Positions 17,113-26,065 of a DNA stretch of 51,504 nucleotides are shown here, piece after piece. The position numbers and the translations under genes are program-made. Origin of the DNA: Paraburkholderia sp. LEh10 (GTDB lineage Bacteria > Pseudomonadota > Gammaproteobacteria > Burkholderiales > Burkholderiaceae). Location of the stretch: NCBI RefSeq assembly GCF_017814945.1, contig NZ_JAGIPX010000059.1, positions 1 through 51,504 on the forward strand. Direction: 5' to 3'. The notes below the pieces were generated by a model. It was not told the origin of the DNA and did not search any database. It saw only the letters and a list, made by a program, of their open reading frames with translations. Numbering within the stretch: the first letter of the stretch is position 1; the number at the start of each line of letters is the position of its first letter.

Positions 17113-18258
17113 ATGAACATCAAAATTCAAAAGCTGTTGCCGATCAGCGCTGCGGCGATGTTGTTTGCAACGTTGGCGACGACGGCTTCGGCCGACACTG
17201 TCGTCAAGATCGGCCATGTAGCACCTTTGACCGGGGGCATCGCTCACCTGGGCAAGGACAATGAGAATGGCGCGCGTCTCGCAGTCGAAGAAATCAACGC
17301 GAAGGGTCTGGTGATCGGCGGTCAGAAAGTCACGCTGCAACTCGACGCACAGGACGACGCAGCCGACCCGCGTACGGCTACGCAGGTCGCACAGAAGCTG
17401 GTTGACGACAAGGTTGTCGCCGTGGTCGGTCACCTGAACTCGGGCACGTCGATCCCGGCTTCGAAGATCTACAGCGATGCAGGCATCGTTCAGATCTCGC
17501 CGTCGGCAACGAACCCGGCCTACACGCAGCAAGGCTTCAAGACGACGTACCGCGTCGTGGCGACGGATGCGCAACAAGGTCCGGCACTGGCTAACTACGC
17601 AGCCAAGGGTCTGAAGGTGAAGAGCGTCGCGATCGTCGACGACTCGACGGCATACGGCCAGGGTCTCGCAAACGAATTCGAGAAGACCGCCAAGTCGCTG
17701 GGCCTGAACGTGATGTCGCATGACGCGACGAACGACAAGGCGGTCGACTTCCGCGCAATTCTGACGAAGATCAAGGGCGAAAACCCCGACGCGATCATGT
17801 ACGGCGGCATGGACGCCACGGGTGGCCCGTTCGCGAAGCAAGCCAAGCAGCTCGGCCTGCGCGCGAAGGTGCTGGCTGGCGACGGCGTGTGTACCGACAA
17901 GCTGTCTGACCTCGCCGGCGATGCAACCGACAACATCGTCTGCTCGGAAGCAGGCATGGCGCTCGAGAAGATGGAAGGCGGCGCAGCGTTCCAGGCGAAG
18001 TATCAAAAGCGCTTCGGCCAGCCGATCCAGATCTACGCTCCGTTCACATATGACGCTGTGTACATCATCGTCGACGCAATGAAGCGTTCGAACTCGACCG
18101 ATCCGGCGAAGATCCTTGCAGCGATGCCGAACACCGACTACAAGGGTGTGATCGGTGAAACCACGTTCGACTCGAAGGGCGACCTGAAGCATGGCGTGAT
18201 TTCGCTGTACAACTACAAGGCAGGCAAGAAGACGCTGCTCGACGTCGTGAAGATGTAA
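17113..18258 (+). CDS. Branched-chain amino acid ABC transporter, periplasmic binding protein
   Basis: A 381-residue type I periplasmic binding protein of the LivJ/LivK family. It has a Sec signal peptide (cleavage after TASA, residue 27), then VVKIGHVAPLTGGIAHLGKD, the ligand-binding start of the family, VAVVGHLNSGTSIPAS and ISPSATNPAYT, and a two-cysteine loop (GVCTDK and IVCSEAG). It captures Leu, Ile, Val or a related compound and delivers it to a membrane permease; no permease or ATPase gene is adjacent, so it must work with components encoded elsewhere. The ATG at 17113 follows GGAGAC. Codons are strongly biased to the preferred set, as expected for a highly expressed gene. Confidence 0.95.
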   Translation: MNIKIQKLLPISAAAMLFATLATTASADTVVKIGHVAPLTGGIAHLGKDNENGARLAVEEINAKGLVIGGQKVTLQLDAQDDAADPRTATQVAQKLVDDKVVAVVGHLNSGTSIPASKIYSDAGIVQISPSATNPAYTQQGFKTTYRVVATDAQQGPALANYAAKGLKVKSVAIVDDSTAYGQGLANEFEKTAKSLGLNVMSHDATNDKAVDFRAILTKIKGENPDAIMYGGMDATGGPFAKQAKQLGLRAKVLAGDGVCTDKLSDLAGDATDNIVCSEAGMALEKMEGGAAFQAKYQKRFGQPIQIYAPFTYDAVYIIVDAMKRSNSTDPAKILAAMPNTDYKGVIGETTFDSKGDLKHGVISLYNYKAGKKTLLDVVKM

Positions 18259-18334
18259 GAGCCGTTGCCGCTGTCGGCGGGAAAGCGGGTTCGCCGCTCA
18301 CCGCCCGGCGCGGGCCAGCCTGAAAAGGCCCAGG

Positions 18335-18370
18335 AGGCACGCGGGTTTCGACCCGCGTGCCTTTTGTTTT
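18335..18370 (+). terminator. Strong Rho-independent terminator
   Basis: A 12-bp perfect stem AGGCACGCGGGT/ACCCGCGTGCCT (18335-18346 with 18351-18362), TTCG tetraloop, then TTTGTTTT. It ends the binding-protein transcript. Confidence 0.95.
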
Positions 18371-18488
18371 GCCGTCTGCTGTTCGGATACTTCGTGTGCA
18401 CAGTCGTTGTTGCGCATGGCTTCGTGCGTGCTCGCGCGCGATGCCGACGATATTGTCGGTCTGGACCACCTTGTCTTGAGGGGCTGTC

Positions 18489-19496
18489 GTGACACGCATG
18501 ATCAATGACGAATGGCGGCGCTGGATCGCCGAAAACCTGTTGCTCGACGCGTCGCCCGAAGCCGTGCATGCCGTGCTCGTCCAGCATGGGTTCGAGCAAG
18601 GATGCGCGCGATGCGAAATCGATAGCACGCTAAAAAGCCCTTATTTTCAGGCTGGTTCGCGCTTGCGCAATCGTTTGCGCAAGCGCGAATGGATGCTTTC
18701 CGTGTATGGCGAACTGAACGGGATGCGCGCGGGAGCGGATTGCGTCGAACGTTGCGCGCGCCTGCCCCGCGATGCGTTCTACGAGCAGTACTACTTCCAG
18801 AACCGGCCTGTGATCATCACGGGTACATTCGATTCGTGGCCGGCGCGCTCGAAATGGAGCTTTGATTACTTTCGCGAGCGCTGCGGAGATGCCGAAGTGG
18901 AAGTGCAGTTCGGGCGCGATGCAGATGCGGACTACGAGATCAATCAGCCGGTGCTGAGGCGCACGATGCGTTTTCGCGACTTCGTCGATCTCGTCGAAAC
19001 GGGCGGTGTGACGAACGGCTTCTACATGACGGCGAACAACGCGTCGCGCAATCGCGTGGCGCTCGCGGCGCTATGGAACGATGCGCCGCCGATCGGCGAG
19101 TACCTCGACACCGCCGCCGTCGACGCCGGCTTTTTCTGGTCGGGCCCGGCCGGCACGAAAACGCCGTTTCATCACGATCTGACCAACAATTTCATTGCGC
19201 AGGTGATGGGCCGCAAACGCGTACTGCTCGTGCCGCTCACCGATACGGTGCACATGTACAACCATTTGCATTGCTACTCGCAGGTCGACGGTGGTGCGAT
19301 CGACAGCAAGCGTTTTCCGTCCATCGAACGTGCGCGGATGATCGAGTGCACGCTCGAACCGGGCGACCTGCTGTTTCTGCCGATCGGCTGGTGGCACTAC
19401 GTCGAAGCGCTCGACGCCGCCGTCACGATGACCTTTACCAATTTTCTCGAGCGCAACGATTTCGCACGCACTTACAGCACGTATCGGGAGCTTTGA
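18489..19496 (+). CDS. Cupin-like (JmjC/cupin_8) Fe(II)-2-oxoglutarate oxygenase
   Basis: A 335-residue protein of the cupin_8/JmjC-like dioxygenase group. The iron-binding facial triad is read as HHD in KTPFHHDLTNNF (about 225-230) and the distal His in GWWHYVEAL (about 303); FWSGPAGTKT and LEPGDLLFLP are further family landmarks, and QNRPVIITGTFDSWPA near 105-120 is the usual entry to the domain. The first 90 residues form a separate basic, helical region. It may hydroxylate a protein or peptide side chain; the substrate is unknown. GTG at 18489 has GAGGGG upstream; ATG three codons on is the alternative. Confidence 0.82.
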   Translation: MTRMINDEWRRWIAENLLLDASPEAVHAVLVQHGFEQGCARCEIDSTLKSPYFQAGSRLRNRLRKREWMLSVYGELNGMRAGADCVERCARLPRDAFYEQYYFQNRPVIITGTFDSWPARSKWSFDYFRERCGDAEVEVQFGRDADADYEINQPVLRRTMRFRDFVDLVETGGVTNGFYMTANNASRNRVALAALWNDAPPIGEYLDTAAVDAGFFWSGPAGTKTPFHHDLTNNFIAQVMGRKRVLLVPLTDTVHMYNHLHCYSQVDGGAIDSKRFPSIERARMIECTLEPGDLLFLPIGWWHYVEALDAAVTMTFTNFLERNDFARTYSTYREL

Positions 19497-19536
19497 GCGA
19501 CGCGGCTAACCTTGGCGCGGGCGTCTCGGCGGGACG

Positions 19537-19569
19537 ATAAAAACGGCGGGCCGGTGTGCTGGCCCGCCG
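19537..19569 (-). terminator. Leftward Rho-independent terminator
   Basis: Stem CGGCGGGCC/GGCCCGCCG (19544-19552 with 19561-19569) followed on the minus strand by TTTTTAT. It lies about 310 bases past the stop of the leftward MFS gene, in an otherwise empty spacer (19497-19878), and points towards the cupin gene it would protect from read-through. Confidence 0.65.
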
Positions 19570-19878
19570 CCTCCCTGGCGCTTCGATTGCCGTCGCTAGT
19601 TTTTCCGTCAGCTGGGTGCGTGCGACACCTCGGGCCTGGCGCGCCTCGCCGTTAGCGGATGAATGCGGCGTTCAGCGCAACGCTATGTCACCGTGCGTGC
19701 GGAACCGGCCGCCGCGTGGAGCGCCGGCATAGCGAAAGGATTCGGCGCACGGTGCCGGCGGCGCAGCGATTCGGCGCACGCCGATCGGTCGCGGTACATA
19801 GAGTGTGTTCGCCGTCGCGTAACCTAACGCGGCCGATGGCGCGGCGCTGTGAGCGGCGTCACAAGTTCGGAGCGAGCT

Positions 19879-21090
19879 TCAGATGCCGAGCCGGCGCAGC
19901 ACCTTCGGCCCGATGAACGCAACGAGCGCCGCGCACAGCGCGACAACCGACAGGCCGATGGGCAGATTCGTCATCTGCGCGACGCCGCCGATGATCACGG
20001 GGCCCAGCAGCAGGCCGAAGTATGCGAGTCCGGCGACATGCGCGAGGCCCTCGGCGGCGTGAATGCCTTTCACGCGCGCCGCTGCCGCGAACAGCACTGG
20101 CATCATGTTGGCGAGGCCGAGGCCCATCATCGTGAAGCCGGTCAGTGCGGCGAACGGGTTCGGCAGGAGCAGTGCGCCGATCATGCCCGCGCAGGCCAGC
20201 GACGCGCTCGCGGAAATCAGCTGCGGCGCGCCGAAACGCGCGCGCACGGCGTCTCCGGCGAAGCGCGCGGCGGCCATGCCGCCCGAGAACGCCGCATAAG
20301 CGGCGCTCGCGACGGCCGGCGTCGACGCGACGACATCGCGCATATAGACGGTCGCCCAGTCGTACATCGCGCCTTCCGCGATCAGTGCGATCAGCGCGAT
20401 CGCACCGAGCGCCCACAGCGCCGGCGAACGCCAGCGGTTAGCGCGCGGTGTGTGGGCGTCCGGGTGCTCGGCATGCGGGACGTGCGGCAGCACCGACGGG
20501 CAGGCGGCCAGCAGCACGCCCGCGCTGACGAGCGCCGCCAGCAGCAGATGCAGCGCGGGCGCCATTCCATGCGCGAGCGCTGCGCCGCCGATGGCCGCGC
20601 CCGCCATCCCGCCGACGCTGAACATCCCGTGCAGCGACGACATGATGGGGCGGCCGAGCGTCTGCTCGACGGCGCTTGCCTCGGCGTTCATCGCGACATC
20701 GAGCGTCGCCAGGCCCGCGCCGAAGAACGCAAGCAGCACGAGCAGCATCCAGTATGACGGCACGACGAGAATCAGCGCCGCGCAGACCGACATCACGAGG
20801 CCGCCCGCCAGGCATGCGCGGCGCGTGCCGACGCGCGCGATCCATGGCGCATTCGTCACCATTGCGCCGATCGAGCCGCCCGCGACGGCGAACAGCGCGA
20901 GCGACAGCATCGCCGGATTCAGCTGGAAACGGTCGCGCACCGTCGGCACGTGTACGCCCCACGACGCGTACATCATGCCCGCAATGAAAAAGAGCGCCAT
21001 CGTTGCGTAACGCGCGCGGTTGCGCGCGGTGACGGACAGATTGCGGTGCGCGGCAGGCAGCGAAGCGGAGTCGGATGGGCGATCGGACAC
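19879..21090 (-). CDS. MFS transporter (YbjJ/Fuc-like)
   Basis: A 403-residue inner-membrane major facilitator with about twelve hydrophobic helices. The cytoplasmic loop after helix 2 reads WIARVGTRRACLAGGL, the usual place of the MFS motif A, and LATLDVAMNAEASAVEQ after helix 4 is characteristic of the YbjJ-like branch. Substrate unknown. The start is a GTG without a good ribosome binding site, so a shorter form is possible. It stands alone on its strand. Confidence 0.85.
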   Translation of the reverse strand: MSDRPSDSASLPAAHRNLSVTARNRARYATMALFFIAGMMYASWGVHVPTVRDRFQLNPAMLSLALFAVAGGSIGAMVTNAPWIARVGTRRACLAGGLVMSVCAALILVVPSYWMLLVLLAFFGAGLATLDVAMNAEASAVEQTLGRPIMSSLHGMFSVGGMAGAAIGGAALAHGMAPALHLLLAALVSAGVLLAACPSVLPHVPHAEHPDAHTPRANRWRSPALWALGAIALIALIAEGAMYDWATVYMRDVVASTPAVASAAYAAFSGGMAAARFAGDAVRARFGAPQLISASASLACAGMIGALLLPNPFAALTGFTMMGLGLANMMPVLFAAAARVKGIHAAEGLAHVAGLAYFGLLLGPVIIGGVAQMTNLPIGLSVVALCAALVAFIGPKVLRRLGI

Positions 21091-21288
21091 GAGGAACTCG
21101 ATGAAGGGCGAAGCGCACTCCGGGGGAAAGCGCGCTGAAAGCGATTTTGGATTCTAACGAAGCATGATGTGTCGTGCCGGCAAGTCCCTGAACTAATATT
21201 GACTTTCCACGCGCGGCGCTTCCCCCGTTGACGTCGTTCATCCGTCGGGCAGCGCACGGCGCGGTCTCCATTCACGAAGGACGCGCAC

Positions 21289-21954
21289 TTGAACATCCCC
21301 GCTCACGCTCCGCTGCACCTGCTGCATCAAGCCGCCATCGGCACGCTCGCCACGCACGCGCGGCAACCGCAAGGCTTTCCGTATCCGACGGTGCTGCCGT
21401 TCGCGCCTGATCCGCGTCATCGCCCGACGATACTCGTGAGCCGGCTCGCCGAACACACGCGCAATCTGCATTCCGACCCGCGCGCCGGCTTTCTGATCGT
21501 CCACGCGCCCGACGGCGACGTGCTCAACGGCCAGCGGATCACGCTGGTCGGCACGTTCGAGCACATCGACCCGACGCCGCCCGTGATCCAGCGATACCTC
21601 CGTTATCAACCGGACGCCGAGCGCTATCTGGTGCTCGGCGATTTTTCATTCTGGGTGATGTCGATCGAGCGTATGCGCTATATCGGCGGCTTCGGCGCGA
21701 TGGGCTGGCTGACGGCGGACGAACTGGATCCGCTCGGTCCCGTTCCGCTTGATGAAGAGAATGGACTGGTCGAATTCTTCGAGCACCATCCGCGGCGGCC
21801 GGCGCACGTGCAACTGATGGGCGTCGATCGATACGGCGCGGATCTCAAAATAGCCGGGGCGCGTACGCGTTTCCTGTTCGAAGCGCCCGCTTCCGACTCA
21901 GGCTGGCTACGCGCTTCGCTGGAAGATTGTATCGACCGGCAAACCAGACCTTAA
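21289..21954 (+). CDS. HugZ-like pyridoxamine-5'-phosphate-oxidase-fold protein
   Basis: A 221-residue split-barrel protein of the HugZ/PNPOx-like family, which includes heme-utilisation proteins and FMN enzymes. Recognisable segments are IGTLATHARQPQGFPYPTVLPF at the barrel start, RAGFLIV, RITLVGTFEHI, a RYLRYQPDAERYLVLGDFSFW block and RYIGGFGAMGWL; the C-terminal third is the extra domain shared with HugZ. Heme or FMN binding is by family only. The start is a TTG at 21289, supported by GAAGGA 8 bases upstream and by homologous length. No heme-uptake genes are close. Confidence 0.82.
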   Translation: MNIPAHAPLHLLHQAAIGTLATHARQPQGFPYPTVLPFAPDPRHRPTILVSRLAEHTRNLHSDPRAGFLIVHAPDGDVLNGQRITLVGTFEHIDPTPPVIQRYLRYQPDAERYLVLGDFSFWVMSIERMRYIGGFGAMGWLTADELDPLGPVPLDEENGLVEFFEHHPRRPAHVQLMGVDRYGADLKIAGARTRFLFEAPASDSGWLRASLEDCIDRQTRP

Positions 21955-22170
21955 AAGATGGACACGGCGGCGGCTTTCCTCGCGGCAAATAAAAAACTCG
22001 CATCGCGTGAAATGTTCGGGAATAAATTAAACATTGCTTCTCATGTTTTGCCAGCTATTATGAGTTTATTCCCATGGGTGAGCGTTATTCAGTGAAAGAA
22101 TAATAGGCGCTTGTCCTTGACAATTGCGTGATTCGCGAAGGCTTATGAAATTGAGATTAATTAATTTCGG

Positions 22171-22198
22171 TTGACGACTTTTCTGCCGTTTCTATTTT
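22171..22198 (+). promoter_or_regulatory. Candidate sigma-70 promoter of the H-NS-like gene
   Basis: TTGACG at 22171-22176 and TATTTT at 22193-22198, spaced 16 bases. The whole spacer 21955-22290 is strongly AT-rich compared with its surroundings, a pattern expected for an H-NS-type gene that may repress itself. Confidence 0.45.
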
Positions 22199-22290
22199 GT
22201 GTTAATCTCGCCACCAATTCCGAGGCATGACCACTTTTAGGGCTAGTCGGCAAAGACCGTCCGTCCATTTATCGAACCACAAGGGAAACT

Positions 22291-22593
22291 ATGTCCTCTT
22301 ACAGGGAACTGCTCGCACAGCGCGAAAAGCTCGAGAAGCAAATCGAAGAGGCGAAAGCGCGCGAGTATGCGGAAGTACTAAACGAGATCAAGCAGAAAAT
22401 GGCTGACTACGGCATTACATTGGCCGAACTCGGCGGCAGTCGCGCAAAAGCCCCAAAGGCCGCAGGCCGTCCGCGTGCTGGCGTTGCGCCGAAATACCGT
22501 GATCCTGCGAGCGGCAGCACATGGTCCGGCCGTGGAAAACCGCCGCGCTGGATCGCCGGTCAGGAGCGCGAAAAATTTCTCATTGAGAAATAA
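22291..22593 (+). CDS. H-NS-family nucleoid protein
   Basis: A 100-residue DNA-binding protein. An N-terminal coiled coil for oligomerisation (about 1-45, with LEKQIEEAKAREYAEVL) is joined by a basic Ala/Lys/Pro linker to the H-NS C-terminal domain, whose diagnostic segment TWSGRGKPPRW lies at about 75-85. Such proteins bind AT-rich DNA and silence horizontally acquired genes. ATG follows AAGGGAAACT. Short Burkholderia H-NS paralogues of this length are common. Confidence 0.95.
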   Translation: MSSYRELLAQREKLEKQIEEAKAREYAEVLNEIKQKMADYGITLAELGGSRAKAPKAAGRPRAGVAPKYRDPASGSTWSGRGKPPRWIAGQEREKFLIEK

Positions 22594-22630
22594 TATGACT
22601 TAAGGGTTGCATCGCGAGCAATGCAATATA

Positions 22631-22662
22631 AACCCGCGTCGCATTGAGGGCGCGGTTTTTTA
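22631..22662 (+). terminator. Terminator of the H-NS-like gene
   Basis: An imperfect stem AACCCGCG/CGCGGTT (22631-22638 with 22651-22657, one bulged C) followed by TTTTTTATT. Confidence 0.6.
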
Positions 22663-22809
22663 TTGGCGATGGGTTTTTTCTCAATTCTTCAGCGACTGGG
22701 CGCGGTGAGCTGCGACCGCTGATGAGAATGCGTCCCATTATGATAACCAGCTGATTTAAAAGAGATTTTTTAGTCGTCTTAACTTCGGTTACATGAAGCG
22801 CCGGGTAAA

Positions 22810-24042
22810 ATGGACAACAACGATCCCGCTTTCATTCCGATGTCTTCGAATCTGACAGCACAATCCGCAGAAAAACAGCGCGTCGGGCGCAAGAGTACTT
22901 TTGTCAGCATTGGACTCAATACGGTGTTGATGTCGGTGCAGATTGCCGTCGGCGTGATCGCGCATTCCCAGGCTCTTGTCGCGGACGGCGTGCATTCGCT
23001 CGCCGATCTCATTTCCGACTTTGTCGTGCTGGTCGCGAATCGCCATAGCGGCGCGAAGCCCGACGCCGACCACAACTACGGACACAGCCGTTACGAAACG
23101 GTCGCTTCGCTGTTTCTGGGCGGCCTGCTGATCGCGGTCGGGGTGGGCATGCTGTGGCGCGCCGGCACGCGGCTCACCGATCTGCAGACCATTCCACCCG
23201 TGCATATGAGCGCGCTCGCGGTGGCGACCATCGTGCTGTTGTCGAAGGAAGGTCTGTTCCGATACATGCTGCGTGAGGCGCAACGCGTGCGGTCGGCGAT
23301 GCTGATCGCGAACGCGTGGCATGCGCGCTCGGATGCGGCGTCGTCGCTGGTGGTCGCGCTGGGTATCGTCGGGAGTCTTGCGGGCGTGCGCCTGCTCGAC
23401 CCCATTGCCGCGGCGATCGTCGGCTTCATGGTCGCGCGCATGGGCTGGACCTTCGGTTGGGAAGCGCTACAGGATCTGTCCGATCGCGCGCTCGACGAAT
23501 CCGCCACAACCGACCTGCGTGCGCGGCTGATGTCGACGCCCGGCGTGCGCGATGTCCACGGACTGCGCACGCGCAAGATGGGTGACTTGGCGCTCGTCGA
23601 CGCGCACATTCTCGTCGACCCGATGATCTCGGTTTCCGAAGGGCATTACATTGCGGAGTCGGCGCGCTCGCGTGTGCTGCAGAACGATCACGTGCTCGAC
23701 GCGCTGATTCACGTGGACCCGGAAAACGACGCGATTGCGCGGCCGCCCGTCAATTTGCCACCGCGCGCGAGGATCGCCGCCGAACTCGAATCCGCGCTGG
23801 CCGCCCAAGGGCTCAAGGCGGCCACTGTGAATCTGCATTATCTGAGCACGGGACTCGACATCGAGGTGACACTGCAGCCGTCCGCGCTCAATGCGCTGGA
23901 AAACGAAGCGCAGCAACTGGCGCGAGTCGACCTCGACGCGCTCAAGCGCAGACTGGGCGCGCGCAAGCTGAACGTGACGCATCCCGTGGACGTGTCGACG
24001 GCGGGCGCGGAGCTCGTGCGTGAGCCGCGCGAAGACGGGTAA
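22810..24042 (+). CDS. Cation diffusion facilitator (CDF) metal exporter
   Basis: A 410-residue inner-membrane metal/proton antiporter. Metal-site signatures are HSLADLISD in helix 2 and HARSDAASS in helix 5, with the loop DADHNYGHSRYE that is typical of Fe/Zn/Mn-type CDF proteins. Six hydrophobic helices fill residues about 28-215, followed by a cytoplasmic domain. It carries an additional C-terminal segment beyond the usual CDF domain (about 310-400), longer than the 290-300 residues of FieF. It exports divalent metals from the cytosol; which metal is not decidable. Start at 22810; a second ATG 10 codons on is possible. Confidence 0.93.
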   Translation: MDNNDPAFIPMSSNLTAQSAEKQRVGRKSTFVSIGLNTVLMSVQIAVGVIAHSQALVADGVHSLADLISDFVVLVANRHSGAKPDADHNYGHSRYETVASLFLGGLLIAVGVGMLWRAGTRLTDLQTIPPVHMSALAVATIVLLSKEGLFRYMLREAQRVRSAMLIANAWHARSDAASSLVVALGIVGSLAGVRLLDPIAAAIVGFMVARMGWTFGWEALQDLSDRALDESATTDLRARLMSTPGVRDVHGLRTRKMGDLALVDAHILVDPMISVSEGHYIAESARSRVLQNDHVLDALIHVDPENDAIARPPVNLPPRARIAAELESALAAQGLKAATVNLHYLSTGLDIEVTLQPSALNALENEAQQLARVDLDALKRRLGARKLNVTHPVDVSTAGAELVREPREDG

Positions 24043-24078
24043 CGTGACGCACTCGCCGAACGGTAGCAAAGCGGGTGG

Positions 24079-24537
24079 TCAAAGCGGCAGTTGCGTGTCG
24101 AACTTGATCTCTCGCAGTACGACGCTCGTGCGGACCTGGGCGACGGCGGGAATCTTGAAAATGCGGTCGTGCAGGAAGGTGTCGTACGCCTTGATGTCAG
24201 GCGCGACGATCTTGAGAATGTAGTCGGACTCGCCCGTCGTGCTGTAGCACTCGGTCACTTCGGGGCAGGTGGCGATTTCCCGCTCGAACTGCTCGACGCC
24301 GCCTTCCGTGTGACGCGTGAGGTGAATATGGGCGAGCGCGCAGACGTGCAGGCCGAGCTTTTCGCGGTCGAGCAACGCCGTATAGCGCTGGATGATGCCC
24401 GATTGCTCCATATCCTTGATGCGTCGCCAGCAGGGCGTGCTGGAGAGCCCGACCTGATCGGAGATTTCCTGTACCGAACGGCGCGCGTCGAGCTGCAACA
24501 GACGCAGGATCTTTTGAGAGAACGTATCGAGTGTCAA
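24079..24537 (-). CDS. Lrp/AsnC-family transcriptional regulator
   Basis: A 152-residue regulator. The N-terminal winged helix (FSQKILRLLQLDARRSVQEISDQVGLSSTPCWRRIK) recognises DNA and the RAM domain (about 65-145) binds amino acids and drives octamer formation. The start is a TTG at 24537 with a strong GGAGG five bases upstream; the reading frame cannot begin later without losing the first helix. No amino-acid metabolism gene is adjacent, so its target is not indicated. Confidence 0.93.
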   Translation of the reverse strand: MTLDTFSQKILRLLQLDARRSVQEISDQVGLSSTPCWRRIKDMEQSGIIQRYTALLDREKLGLHVCALAHIHLTRHTEGGVEQFEREIATCPEVTECYSTTGESDYILKIVAPDIKAYDTFLHDRIFKIPAVAQVRTSVVLREIKFDTQLPL

Positions 24538-24640
24538 CTGCGCCTCCGTTTCGCGTCGCCTTTCCCGCTAATGTTAGAGGCCGGAGAAACGAAACGCAAT
24601 GGAAGACGCCGATGGTGAGGGAGATTACCTAATTTGGCGA

Positions 24641-25264
24641 CTACCCGGCGGGTTTTTGCCCTGTGTCGTCCCCATCAGCATCGGACGGCGGCGCCGCACT
24701 CTGGCTTGGACCCGCCCGCAGTTCCGCGAGCATGTTGCAAAAGAGCGCGCCTTGCTCGATGGCGTCGTCGAGTGCGACATGCGTATGCGGATGGTCGTCG
24801 AACCAATGCTTCGGCAAACGCGGCTTGATGCATTTGCGGTACGGCAAGCCCGTCATCGCGAAGGCGAGCGTCTTGATGTCGAGCGCCGACCATGAGAACG
24901 GACAGCGGCCGGAAAACCGCATCATGTACCAGAACATGAACGTGAAGTCGAAGCCGGCCGGCATCGCGACGAACACGGGCTTGCCCGGCAACGCCTCGAC
25001 CCACTCGACGTACGCGACGAGCGCCGCCGCCGGTTGCTGCAAGTCCTTGCGGCATGCGGCCCACGCCTGCGGCTGCGTCTTCCACCACGCGTCCTGCACG
25101 GGATGAGGCGCCGCCCCTTCGAGCAGTTCGAGGTTCGCGGAGAAAGTGCCGATCAACTGCTTGTCCGCCGTGTAGGCCGCCGACGCGAAACTCAACATCG
25201 AATGCGGACCGGGAATCGGACCGTCCGCTTCGACGTCGGTGCTCACGTAGATCTCCACGCTCAT
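24641..25264 (-). CDS. DEDD-type 3'-5' exonuclease
   Basis: A 207-residue exonuclease of the DEDD superfamily (DnaQ/RNase T fold). Exo I is STDVEADG with the two acidic metal ligands D9 and E11; the Exo II Asp may be in AGFDFTFMFW near residue 105; Exo III is HVALDDAIEQG, giving the DEDDh form. The C-terminal 25 residues are Ser/Pro/Asp-rich and look disordered. Its ATG overlaps the stop of the MBL-fold gene by four bases (ATGA), so it is translationally coupled to it. Substrate, DNA or RNA, is not known. Confidence 0.85.
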   Translation of the reverse strand: MSVEIYVSTDVEADGPIPGPHSMLSFASAAYTADKQLIGTFSANLELLEGAAPHPVQDAWWKTQPQAWAACRKDLQQPAAALVAYVEWVEALPGKPVFVAMPAGFDFTFMFWYMMRFSGRCPFSWSALDIKTLAFAMTGLPYRKCIKPRLPKHWFDDHPHTHVALDDAIEQGALFCNMLAELRAGPSQSAAPPSDADGDDTGQKPAG

Positions 25265-25905
25265 GCGCCAACCCCGTCCGCGACATACGGATTCGTGCGC
25301 CGCTCGTCGCCGAACGTCGACGTCGGGCCGTGGCCAGGGACGAATGTGACGTCGTCGCCGAGCGGCCAGAGCTTTTCGCGGATCGAGCGGATCAGATCGG
25401 CGTGATTGCCGCGCGGAAAGTCCGTGCGTCCGATCGAACCGGCGAACAGCACATCGCCGACCAGCGCCAGACGATGTGCGCGACTAAAGAAGACGATGTG
25501 ACCCGGCGTGTGGCCCGGGCAGTGATAGACCTCTAGCCTTTCGTCACCGAACGTCACCGTGTCGTTGTCGTCGAGCCAACGGGTCGGCTCGAATGCATCG
25601 GCGGCGGGAAAGCCGAAACGCACGCTTTGTTCGGGCAGCTTGTCGAGCCAGAAGCGCTCGTCGACATGCGGGCCCTCGATCGGCACGCCGTAGTGCGCCG
25701 CCAGCGTCTTCGCGCCCGCGCAATGATCGATATGGCCATGCGTGAGCAGCACCTTTTCGACGGACAGCTTCTGGCGCTCCACTTCGCTCTGGATGATATC
25801 GAGATCGCCGCCCGGATCGACGATGGCCGCGCGACCGGTCTTCTCGCAAGCGAGCAGCGAGCTGTTCTGCTGGAACGGCGTGACGGGGATCAGGGTGACT
25901 TTCAT
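25261..25905 (-). CDS. MBL-fold hydrolase, YcbL/glyoxalase II-like
   Basis: A 214-residue metallo-beta-lactamase-fold enzyme. The binuclear metal site is THGHIDHCAG, with later ligands in YHCPGHTPGH and LVGDVLFAGSIGRTDFP and the terminal PGHGPTSTFGDER. These patterns are those of type II glyoxalases of the YcbL/GloC class, which hydrolyse S-lactoylglutathione. I chose the ATG at 25905 from the family's normal N-terminus (MKVTLIPVTPFQQN). It is the first gene of a two-gene unit with the exonuclease. Confidence 0.92.
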   Translation of the reverse strand: MKVTLIPVTPFQQNSSLLACEKTGRAAIVDPGGDLDIIQSEVERQKLSVEKVLLTHGHIDHCAGAKTLAAHYGVPIEGPHVDERFWLDKLPEQSVRFGFPAADAFEPTRWLDDNDTVTFGDERLEVYHCPGHTPGHIVFFSRAHRLALVGDVLFAGSIGRTDFPRGNHADLIRSIREKLWPLGDDVTFVPGHGPTSTFGDERRTNPYVADGVGA

Positions 25906-26056
25906 GGCGACGGCGCGATGCGTGAAAAGCTCGATTGTACCGGCCGCCGCGAAGCGCGCCATTGGCCGGAAAGCCGACTGGTGCATGCGCATTTTTGCAG
26001 TAATAGTGAGAATTCATCGGCGGGATGAACCGGCTGGCAGCACGGAATTATGTTTT

Positions 26057-26065
26057 TGCTATAAT
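26057..26065 (+). promoter_or_regulatory. Extended -10 promoter with no gene directly behind it
   Basis: TGC followed by a perfect TATAAT (26060-26065), an extended -10 element; TGGCAG at 26035-26040 could be a weak -35. Nearest gene on this strand is rlpA, 485 bases downstream. Confidence 0.55.

Noticed and set aside
16939..18192. 417-codon leftward frame across the branched-chain amino acid binding protein
   Set aside because: Antisense to a gene with signal peptide, clear family motifs and strong codon bias; composition is Arg/Val/Cys-rich without a domain.
19849..20757. 302-codon rightward frame across the MFS transporter
   Set aside because: Arg/Gln/His-rich shadow with no homology; the opposite strand encodes twelve membrane helices.
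22779..23322. Leftward frames opposite the start of the CDF exporter
   Set aside because: Shadow of metal-transporter helices; no start signals.
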